Shown here one piece after another: positions 24,501 to 31,574 of a DNA stretch of 64,000 bases; positions within the stretch are counted from its first letter, which is position 1; each line of letters starts with the position of its first letter. The DNA lies in NCBI GenBank assembly GCA_018389105.1, contig JACATO010000122.1:387001-451000 (forward strand), given 5' to 3'. The notes below the pieces were generated by a model. That model was not told the origin of the DNA. It saw only the letters and a list, made by a program, of their open reading frames with translations, and searched no databases. Position numbers and translations under genes: made by a program. The DNA comes from Nautilus pompilius (lineage: Eukaryota > Mollusca > Cephalopoda > Nautilida > Nautilidae).

Positions 24501-25924
24501 TTAGCCATAATTATAGGATATCTACTGTTCAGACAGACCTGTGATCCTATTCATACAAAGCATAACACCCCATGGAAATACCAGGATAGACCCAAAGGAA
24601 ATTGCTTTGAAATCATTTATCCAGCTTTGCTGTCAGATTTCAGTTCTTGATGGCCTCCTGCTTGAACATGGCTAATTTTCAACATTGTTGAAATTCAAAG
24701 ACCATGATTTCATATGCCTGATGCTAGATTCATCCTGCAGTATCAAATATTTGAGGCTTATGCACATTTTTTAGGAATTTCAGACTGTTTCAGTGACTAT
24801 TCATAGTAGGCTGTAATTTACTTTTCTGTCACCTGTTGAGTAACAATGCTACTACCAATGTTAATGACTAAAGATAATGCTACATTTTGTGAATAAAATC
24901 ACAGGTTTGTCCAAAAGGTGCTTTTCCTACAATTAGAGACTATCATTTTCAGCAAGACTTGTGAATTGTAAAAACATTTTGCTAATTCCATGTGGAATAC
25001 TACAGAATGTATGAAATCTAACTGATAACAACATCAATCAGGTGATTGTTTTTAGTATTAATATTCTCTACTACAATCCCAATATTCTTTGATTTCTTTT
25101 TCCTGGATTTTGAACTTGTATTAAAGCACTACATTTCTTATCCCTGTTAGCCAACTTCTAAGTAATTGCGATAGCACCTCATTCTTCTAAATTAAAAAAA
25201 AAAATACACACTATAAAAAAGGAGGGATATTTTACATATACAAATAAGAGACAAGGCATTTTACTGTGTTCAATAGATCTTGTTATTTCTCATGTAAGAA
25301 CTGTTTAGATCTATGACACTGTTAAAAAACAAAATCTTTAGTTGGTGAAAAGTTGAATGAAAGTCACATGAAGACAAAACCAAAGTGTCAAAAGTTTTCA
25401 TAAAGAAGATAGAGAACCAGTTTTGTCAAAGATGTGCCCCACCATTCTGTTGGAAAGTTGACTGAAACATCCAAATTGTTGTCATGCCCACATCTGCAGC
25501 TTTATATTCTTAACTGGCTTTGAGATGTGAAACAGGCATCATATGTGCATTTCATATATACCTGTCTGTCCTACCAGCTCTCCAGCCATACACATGCATT
25601 CTGACAGTGTTATATGTTGGTTTTTAGCATTTAGGGTCCATTTTCTGTTGTCACTTGGTTTTGTGTGACTCCACTGTTGATATCCTTACTTTTTAAAAAC
25701 ACTATACAGTAAAAACCAGGAAACTGACAGTTCAAACAGATTATTTTTATTTAATTACAGAATTGGAACATCGATTAGATTTTGAATTGAAAGCAAGCAA
25801 CTTTGAGAACAGTTACATTTCATTGCTGACTGCCCACACTGGATACTGGAGCAATCAAGATGTGGGTTATTTTGTTTTGACCCACATCTATCCCGAGCTG
25901 CAAGAAAAATTACTGATTTGCTAA
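232..25924 (+). CDS. DDHD1: DDHD1-like phosphatidic-acid-preferring phospholipase A1, 14 exons
   Basis: Proposed exons: 232-616, 2907-3059, 3188-3316, 4808-4946, 5310-5425, 5955-6061, 7672-7783, 9221-9297, 16333-16394, 20455-20530, 22237-22386, 23036-23186, 24309-24461, 25761-25924. All junctions are GT-AG with matching phases, and the total of 1974 nt gives 657 residues plus stop. The N-terminus is acidic/Pro-rich with a Q run. It is followed by a WWE-like segment (EIRWLYREDHKKKW) and a conserved block with VFVIHGIGQKMD. The lipase serine is Ser379 in VAHSLGS (exon 7). The DDHD domain keeps its signature residues Asp500 (HPADPVAYRLEP), Asp610 (HRLDF), His629 (AHTGYW) and Asp637 (NQDVGYF). 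The family cleaves the sn-1 acyl chain of phosphatidic acid and phosphatidylinositol at cytosol-facing membranes and mitochondria. There is no SAM domain, which argues for DDHD1 over DDHD2/SEC23IP. It is shorter than human DDHD1 (~870-900 aa), mainly because the long Gly-rich N-terminus is absent. All signature residues are present, so it is likely functional. Confidence 0.9.
617..2906 (+). other. DDHD1-like intron 1
   Basis: AT-rich intron with a run of 18 A at 1238-1255 and no open frame that resembles a known protein. I see no transposon termini here. The frame at 734-976 has no recognisable domain and is low-complexity at its start. Confidence 0.6.
3317..4807 (+). other. DDHD1-like intron 3
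   Basis: About 1.5 kb of unique-looking AT-rich sequence. I recognise no repeat, RNA or coding segment in it. Confidence 0.55.
6431..6592. repeat. (TAT)n microsatellite, about 160 bp
   Basis: An almost pure TAT/ATT trinucleotide run in DDHD1-like intron 6, with a few interruptions (TATATTAT and AGTATT steps). The long frame of Y, I and L runs predicted over it is an artefact of the repeat. Confidence 0.97.
7672..7783 (+). other. DDHD1: DDHD1-like exon 7 with the lipase nucleophile
   Basis: This phase-0-to-phase-1 exon encodes INRLYDIF, then GGKVSMVAHSLG. The serine of A-H-S-L-G is the expected nucleophile of the alpha/beta-hydrolase fold. Human DDHD1 has S-H-S-L-G here, so the residue at the first position of the classical GxSxG differs in both. 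The motif continues in exon 8 (9221-9297) with SVIVYDIITGW. Confidence 0.88.
7784..9220 (+). other. DDHD1-like intron 7
   Basis: 1.4 kb with no recognisable element. The overlapping frames at 8474-8737 (+) and 8652-8975 (-) show no domain. Confidence 0.5.
9660..10980 (-). mobile_element. Degraded Tc1/mariner-like transposon, interrupted by a hAT MITE
   Basis: On the - strand near 9720-9810 the translation gives NVPDWPFRSPDLDSADDV followed by NYLG. This is the Tc1 block around the last acidic residue, normally WPxxSPDLNPIENxWNxLG. The frame has stops throughout. The 294-bp hAT element at 10123-10416 splits it. The 5' limit is uncertain. It lies in DDHD1-like intron 8. Confidence 0.55.
10123..10416. 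mobile_element. Non-autonomous hAT element (MITE), 294 bp, with perfect 8-bp TSD
   Basis: Ends are CAGGGGCGGACTGG on the left and, reverse-complemented, CAGCAGCGGACTGG on the right (12 of 14 match). Both are flanked by the direct repeat CCTTATGC (10115-10122 and 10417-10424). An 8-bp duplication and CAG ends are diagnostic of hAT. The interior is non-coding and GC-richer than its surroundings. Confidence 0.88.
11050..11965 (+). mobile_element. Degraded Tc1/mariner-like transposase relic
   Basis: The + strand translation begins with an HTH-like block (VGQFQNGFKQVNIASYCNAT, 11107-11166). Near 11690-11790 it shows DNA..D followed by VVAAFLGANDVTTLDW, the Tc1 catalytic region (QDNARxHxAxxV...LxWP). 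Several frameshifts and stops are present. It lies beside another Tc1-like relic in the opposite orientation. Confidence 0.55.
12228..12835. mobile_element. hAT-like non-autonomous element, about 608 bp
   Basis: Terminal inverted repeats CAGGGGCAGATCCA (12228-12241) and, reverse-complemented at 12822-12835, CAGGGGTAGATCCA (13 of 14). The ends are of hAT type. No convincing 8-bp TSD was found, so the boundaries are less certain than for the other hAT copies. No intact frame lies inside. Confidence 0.6.
13000..14080 (+). mobile_element. Degraded Tc1/mariner-like transposon
   Basis: From 13201 the + strand reads an HTH segment ending in HKTGTVDNG, then VLFTDV (13559-13576). At about 13790-14065 follow SNMTITPSIQP..VMKNYLDHKE and ISWPVKSLYLNNIEAILGYM, the counterpart of Tc1 WPxxSPDLNPIExxWxxL. 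Many stop codons interrupt the frame. An (AT)n run follows at 14088-14103. Confidence 0.65.
14336..16185 (-). mobile_element. Internally deleted Tigger (pogo-family) transposon
   Basis: On the - strand the translation matches the C-terminal half of Tigger DDE transposase very closely: NISKHTLPVYYRSNRKAWMK, ILLTLDNAPGHPPHLDDLHP, QPMDQGAIATFKAYYLR (15424-15890, frame-shifted within), then a tail with FLDLEVDAEDVKNL near 15300. The CENPB-type DNA-binding N-terminus is missing. The left end CAGTCCTCGTTTAGCGACC at 14336 and an imperfect mirror ending at about 16185 look like the TIRs. It sits in DDHD1-like intron 8, ending about 150 bp before exon 9. Confidence 0.8.
16880..17140. repeat. Unclassified GC-richer repeat-like block
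   Basis: A compositionally distinct block in DDHD1-like intron 9. The - strand carries a weak A-box-like string around 16940-16970, so a SINE is possible, but no B box is convincing. Two similar CTGCCAGG/TTGCCAGG strings flank a 100-bp centre. Confidence 0.25.
17446..17765. repeat. Unclassified repeat-like block
   Basis: About 320 bases of GC-richer, non-coding sequence with abrupt edges in AT-rich intron 9. I cannot assign it to a family. It may be an old SINE or MITE. Confidence 0.25.
18424..18485. repeat. Hairpin repeat, copy 1
   Basis: A 62-bp imperfect palindrome with arms TGTTCCGAACCCAGCTGA and, reverse-complemented, TGTTCGAATGAAACCCAGCC. The centre carries AATAGCAT twice. A related hairpin lies at 20755-20840, in the next intron. 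Confidence 0.7.
19243..19390 (+). repeat. tRNA-headed SINE-like repeat
   Basis: A box-like TGGCTGAGTAT and, about 40 bases later, a B box-like TTTGATCCC give a tRNA-like head. It is followed by unrelated sequence ending in an AT-rich stretch. Single copy by eye, so the call is tentative. Confidence 0.35.
20755..20840. repeat. Hairpin repeat, copy 2
   Basis: An 86-bp imperfect palindrome. The 31-base arms start and end with GTACTAGG/CCTAGTAC and pair at 25 of 31 positions by my count. The core CAGCTGAAATAGCATC and the arm GCTGGGTTTCATT are shared with copy 1 at 18424-18485. Confidence 0.75.
20841..22236 (+). other. Distal part of DDHD1-like intron 10
   Basis: 1.4 kb of AT-rich sequence. A short frame at 21061-21273 has no recognisable domain. 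No element termini seen. Confidence 0.5.
23036..23213 (+). other. DDHD1: DDHD1-like exon 12 with two in-phase donor sites
   Basis: The exon starts at 23036 with AYRLEPLILKHYS, the continuation of the DDHD core. Two donors fit the phase of exon 13: GTGAGC after 23186 (better consensus, used in the model) and GTACAC after 23213. The second would insert nine residues (GELVEEIST). Both keep the frame open, so alternative splicing is possible. Confidence 0.6.
24462..25760 (+). other. DDHD1-like intron 13
   Basis: 1.3 kb without recognisable coding, RNA or transposon sequence. Confidence 0.5.
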
Positions 25925-28900
25925 ACCACATGCTGTGCCTGTCTTTTGCTCTAGTTCATGCCTAATGAAGGATAGATGGATGATCTCATCACTATAGTTC
26001 TACTGCACATTAATAGTTGACTTTTTAGTGAAACAAAGGTTTATGAAAATTTATAACACCTATCTATTTACATCAGTTTAATTATAAAAATTTCCTTACC
26101 TTTTAAAAAAAGAAAAGCATGTCCAAATATCTTTATGAATCAGTGCTGCATCTACAACTGAAACCATATCAAAATTGAGGATGATTTATGCATGTTTAGA
26201 AACCTTGCAAAATACATCTGTACATTTTGAAATGGGGATGGCAGGAGACTTAAAAAATTTTTTTTTGTGGTATAGGCCCTTTTTTGACATTTAAAAAAAA
26301 TTTTAATTTCAAATTTTTGTAGCATATACTTGATGCATGTGCCATCAACCAAGATAAACTAATTTTGGTGGTACATTCTCTCATCACATTTCAAAACTTT
26401 GAAAAGCTAAAGACCACAAGTGAATTAATCTTTTTATCTTTTCTAATGGCTTAAACATGCTGTGATATGATAGTCCTGTTTGATGATTTTGTAATTCACA
26501 TGCTACCTACCTATTTTTTTAAATTACAATTTGGAATCTTTTCTCTTCCCTTCTTTCAACTAGATACCATAGTATTTGCTAACTTGAAGCACACGCAATG
26601 AGACTTTCATTGGACTAATCAGAACGTATTTGCATTCTGTACATGGCAACTAATCAAGATAAAATCAAAGATGGCAAATTATATTGCTGACCCCTTGCAT
26701 CTAAATAGCAACAAAAAGACTTTCCTTTTCTCTAAGTTTTTTGTTATAGTTTATTGACTATTTTTTTTAGAAATGTACAAAATAAATAAAACTATTTTGA
26801 TGCAATATTGTCATGAATTTAGTAAGTAGACCATTTGTTCAATCTGTCTTTTTCATTTGTATAGACTATTTGAAACTACAGATGTCTTTAAACATTAAGC
26901 TAACTGATTACATATTGACCATACATGTTTAACTGAATGTCTAGGTTCAGGAAAGTGACTTTTTTTTGTGTAACATACAGGTTTAAAAGCTGACCCAAGT
27001 GACCTAACAAAAATTCGTCTCAACAGACTTTAATGTTTTGTATTAAACTGATAACTAAATAAATTATCTTACATTGAATTTCAATTTTAGTTTGTTTTAG
27101 AAAAAGTTGAGACTTAATCTGTGTTGGAAAAGTGATTGTATTATTTCATACCCTGAATGATAGTAGGGGAGACGGGTGCATTGGAATACTTCTCATTATC
27201 TGAAAATGTCCTTTATTATAAAAAATAGACAAGACTGATTTAAATGAACTACTGTATCACATACATAACCAAAACATTCAATATAATATAATTGCAACAT
27301 CTTTGTAAAATTTGATGTTTCTCCCATTGAATCCCAAATATGAAGTATATTAGGATACCTTAGAAATGTCCATCAGGGTGAGCAAGGAAACACTAAAGTT
27401 ACCAGTGTATAAAATCACATTTGAAACATTTTCCAAGAATGTTTTGCTAGGCAATAGGGCTAGATACATTCACAAATCCAACAATGAGTTTGAGACCCCC
27501 AGCTAGAATTGGTTTTAGAACAGTGTCAACAACATATTTACTTTGTTTTGGATGGATGGCTGATATGATTAAATTGGACCTCTATGGTACCTATTTTATT
27601 TTTTGTATCCTGCAAGATTCAACAGTGAAAAAATTTTTCCTTTTGGAATCATACTTGACCAAAACAAAGTCACCCTTCTTCAGATCTTATAGATTTCAGG
27701 TTTTAATCAACTACAATGAGCGCTGTAGTAAGTTTCTCCTAATCACCTACTTCACTGATGAATCTAGTTATTCGTTAATGTTCTTTGTTTCTTGTATCCC
27801 CTTTCCTTTATGGTTTTTTCAATTTGATTTTTGATAGGCATACCTTGCCTTTTTTTCTATCACCAGTTTCCTTTTCTTGCCCCAGCCTTTGGATAGGGTC
27901 TCTCATTTTCTGGGAAATGATGTGTATTAGGCCTAGTAGACTTCTCACCTTGTTCCACCACAATAATCACTAGAGTTGCTTTCTTTATGGAAAAGTGGGG
28001 ATGATGTAACACTGAAGCCATAAAATCAGTAACCTAAAGCAAACATTTGAAATTAACTGTGGGCATGTTACCAGAGCTATCCAACTTAGGAATACTCCAT
28101 ACTGCTGTCATCCATCTGACATATTTTAATGCAGGCTCCTTGGTTGCAAGGGTAGTTAGTCCATGATTATGCTTTGATGTTAGTATTCAATCCACCTTCT
28201 TCATCATCACAATATCTGACATTTGTCACACTTCAGTTTCTTTGAATTTGATGCAATGCTACTTAGGAAGTTTTCCTGTAGTAATAGAGCAGCAGTTTTA
28301 TGTGCCTTTTGCCAAGAACCATCTACATAGAATTTTGGAAAGGTTAATGATTTAAATTTTGGAAACTGACTAACAAATATGACAAATGTCAAGATTTTTT
28401 GTGATAGTGCAGCTGAATAGAGCATCTGACAGCTATAACATCAGTTACAAAATCTGTGAAACCACACACAGAAATAACACTTGTTCAATAGAATCTAATC
28501 TGTGATATTTCTATCATTTAAAATTGATAATATAAATTAATTTACATATCCATTTTTCTAATCTAAAATTTGAAAAGATGAATCTAAATGGTATTTGATA
28601 TTTTAAAGTTGGTTGGTTAACATGTTATTCTATTAGCATCATCTCATTTATTCAGTTTATAACTTCTTTTAAAAATCTATTTTATACAAATCTTCAAAAC
28701 TACTGTTGGGATTTTAAGCTAATTCCATTAGAGTAACTACAATAATATCTTTCACAATGATAGTGTCTAGGAAAAATTGTGGTTCTCATAACACTAAATG
28801 ATTTAAAATATCTACTTTTGATTTATTTAAAGCTGACATCATGGGAATATGGTGTTAATATGCTAACCAGAGTTCAAAGGCACCATCTGTAAATGAGGCT

Positions 28901-29357
28901 TGCAATTTAGTTTATCTTAGTACATACATTTTTATTTAATTTACCACACAAACATCTATGTATAAAATGAAAGTTAAAAGTGACTAAACTATTAATTAGG
29001 TTAAAAGGAAGGATACTTTAAAAATAACAAAACAGTTTTAGAAAAACCTATTATCTTTATATATCATCTTTATATAAAATTCACAAAAATTACATTTCAT
29101 AAATAGAGGCTACATTTTGAAAATGATTTTAAGAGACACTGTTTTCTTTTTTTAGCAGTTTTGTAAGCATATTCAAATCACTTAAGTTTTGGCTGCTAGA
29201 CAAAAGCATATAAGAGATTATTAATAGTCTATCAATCTGCTTTTCTTTAAATCTATGAAAATCAAAAAAATTCTGAAAATAAGTTTTATTTTACACTATT
29301 AACAAATAAATGTGTTTATTTTTTTTTCACTATGAATTTATACCACGTTATACTGAT
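25925..29357. other. 3' UTR and intergenic region between convergent DDHD1-like and GLRX5 genes
   Basis: AT-rich. From about 27180 to 28480 the - strand has scattered fragments that may be an old transposon. KKGDFVLVKYDSKRKNFF near 27640-27700 resembles the C-terminal tail found on some pogo-like transposases, but no DDE core is recognisable and the assignment is weak. 28500-29357 shows nothing. Confidence 0.35.
26781..26790 (+). other. Overlapping polyadenylation signals of the DDHD1-like gene
   Basis: Two overlapping AATAAA hexamers lie about 860 bases after the stop codon at 25924, in an AT-rich 3' UTR-like stretch. This is the best visible candidate for the transcript end. Basis: motif seen; use inferred. 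Confidence 0.4.
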
Positions 29358-29927
29358 GTTGTCAGGTTCTCAACACAAGTTGAACGGAGAACTGATATAT
29401 CTGTCTGCACATATTACTACTGCCTGACAACTGACATTCTATCTCCTCCCACCATTTTACACAGCATCATGGGGAAAAAAATGTTTTTGATTCTTCAATA
29501 ATTTCCCAGCATCTCTTCTGGTTTTACCTTACTACAATTTAAACCTCGTTGTCAGTTCTCAACACAAGTTGAACGGAGAACTGATATATCTGTCTGCACA
29601 TATTACTACTGCCTGACAACTGACATTCTATCTCCTCCCACCATTTTACACAGCATCATGGGGAAAAAAAATGTTTTTGATTCTTCAATAATTTCCCAGC
29701 ATCTCTTCTGGCTTTACCTTACTACAATTTAAACCTCGTTGTCAGGTTCTCAACACAAGTTGAACGGAGAACTGATATATCTGTCTGCACATATTACTAC
29801 TGCCTGACAACTGACATTTTATCTCCTCCCACCATTTTACACAGCATCATGGGGAAAAAAATGTTTTTGATTCTTCAATAATTTCCCAGCATCTCTTCTG
29901 GCTTTACCTTACTACAATTTAAATCTC
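29358..29927. repeat. Three-copy 190-bp tandem repeat with internal hairpins
   Basis: Units start at 29358, 29548 and 29738, with an exact 190-bp spacing and almost no differences between copies (one-base indels and a few substitutions). Each unit opens with a nested inverted repeat: GTTGTCAGG against CCTGACAAC (29358-29366 and 29423-29431 in unit 1; one G is missing in unit 2). Inside it GTTCTC pairs with GAGAAC. The array lies about 380 bases downstream of the GLRX5 stop codon, perhaps in its 3' UTR. Confidence 0.95.
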
Positions 29928-30262
29928 CCCTCTTCCTGTTCAACTCAAGATTATTTATGTAGCAGCAGGACTAACAGCATCATACAGAGAAAGAGGAATT
30001 AACAAAAGTAGGGGGAAACAAATGGCCTAATTTTCGGAACAGCAGCCAAAGGAATAAATGAAATAATATATATTATTGCCATACATATTCTCCCATTTTT
30101 CAAAAATCGGGAACTATACAGTTAAACCGTTCATTACTACCACATTCTTGCTCATCTCTCCACACTATTAAACTTTAACAGTTTCCAAGGATTCATTAGC
30201 CCTGCTAACATTCCTGGAAACCCTGGCAGCGAAAGCCGCTAGTCGTCGTCTCGCTTTGCTGC

Positions 30263-30281
30263 ACACACACACACACACACA
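30263..30281. repeat. (CA)n microsatellite
   Basis: A short pure CA run just beyond the GLRX5 stop codon. Similar short CA runs occur at about 32620-32639 and 33563-33580. Confidence 0.85.
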
Positions 30282-30307
30282 GTTGATCGTTTACCCCAGA
30301 CAAGCCA

Positions 30308-31224
30308 TCATTCGGGTGGCTTATCCAGAAGCAGTGAACGGATCCCTATTTTCCGTAAGTCCTCAATGAACTCACCGCTTTTGTGCTTTTCTAACATTAT
30401 ATCGCTGCCACCAACAAACTCGCTGTCAATGAACACCTGTGGTATCGTCGGCCAGCTGGAATACTCCTTGATACCTGAAAAAAACACAGAGATTACTTCT
30501 TCAGTTAACTCGCCTCCAAGGAGCGGACGGTGAGAGAGAGAGAGCTATCTTAAACGAACCGCACGACCCCTTGCTAGAATTCTTTTAGGGATCTGCCCCC
30601 TCTAGAAAGGTAAGTGACAGCCCCCCCCCCCCCCACGCCTCCTGAGACGTTCTATCAGTGGTTCTCGTAACCTACGATATCTCGGGAACCAGTGGAAGCG
30701 GGGACCACACAGATATCTGGGGAATGATTCGAACCATGAAGGACGGGAACCCCCCTCCCCCAAATATGACTGAAAATGGATAGCAATCTTCCAGACATCT
30801 ACGCATTCCTTTAAGAGCGATACGTTGAAGCCACCCACCACGGGGAGTCGTCACGCATTAACCCTTTCAGACGGGAAGCCTAGGCGATTCCACAAAAGGA
30901 AGCGACCGGCTTTAGGGAGGCTGAGGGAGGCAGCTGACCAAAATAAAACGGGCGGCAGTGGAAACCTTGTCGCAGTCTCTCGTCGGCCAGGACGTCGTGG
31001 GCTCCGTAGTCGTGGACACCGTGAACTCGCAGGATCTGAAGAACGAGGTTGGTGAAGCCGCATCGCGGAGCCTCTGGCGTCCCCTTTATGAACACCACTA
31101 TTTTTTTCTGTCTCAGCAGGTTTCCGATGTGGTCGCTGCTGCCAGTGTCAGTGCTGTAGGCGGCGGCGGCGGCTCTCCGACCCAGGCACGTACGCAAGGC
31201 TCGGAAGCGCGACAAGCCTATCAT
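30308..31224 (-). CDS. GLRX5: Mitochondrial monothiol glutaredoxin 5, two exons
   Basis: Exon 1 is 31224-30966 and exon 2 is 30474-30308, with a phase-1 GT-AG intron, giving 141 residues. Residues 1-25 ([20 protein letters not shown]) are Arg/Ala-rich with no acids, like a mitochondrial presequence. The core [17 protein letters not shown] holds Cys55, then come [32 protein letters not shown] and a C-terminal helix. The intron falls between LRQ and GIK, as in human GLRX5. GLRX5 passes [2Fe-2S] clusters from the ISCU scaffold to acceptors in the matrix, using the CGFS cysteine with glutathione. Here that motif is CGFT (Thr58), and the usual GGCD is GGSD. It shares a CpG-rich upstream interval with the divergent ankyrin-GH20 gene. 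Family assignment is firm; the effect of the Thr is unknown. Confidence 0.93.
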
Positions 31225-31574
31225 CCTACCTCAGCGGTCGGGTCTCGGAACAGCCCTCGGCGCGACCCGCGTCCACCAAAATCTGGAATGCGTCCGGCCC
31301 GGAGGCGGTTCGCGGATGAGTGTCGAGTCGTCAGGTTACGAAAACGTTCACCGGAATATGCTTTGAGAATTATAAATTTGGCCGACTGCCATATCCGTAG
31401 TCTAGTGATAGCAGTTTCGATTTTGTAAAGAGCTCAGGGGGAAAAACACTATCCCAGATAAAACCACAATTTCGGTTTTGCCTAAACCAGCTCGGCGCGC
31501 ATGTCGATGGAACAGTTCTTCCTGCTAGAGGTGCTGGCGTGCGCATGTGCGCCAAAGGGGGGGGAGGGGGGTAG
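31225..31574. promoter_or_regulatory. CpG-rich bidirectional promoter interval of GLRX5 and the ankyrin-GH20 gene
   Basis: Only 350 bases separate the two divergent start codons. The interval and both first exons (about 30880-32000) are rich in CpG, unlike the surrounding sequence, and contain G runs and CGCG. This arrangement is typical of shared housekeeping promoters. The transcription starts themselves cannot be placed. Confidence 0.65.

Noticed and set aside
27180..28480. Possible pogo-like transposon on the - strand
   Set aside because: Only a tail-like KKGDFVLVKYDSK segment is suggestive. No DDE block or termini could be found, so it is mentioned only within the intergenic entry.
30825..31428. 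Long + strand frames opposite GLRX5 exon 1
   Set aside because: They are antisense shadows in a CpG-rich region; the - strand frame encodes a clear glutaredoxin with a matching second exon.
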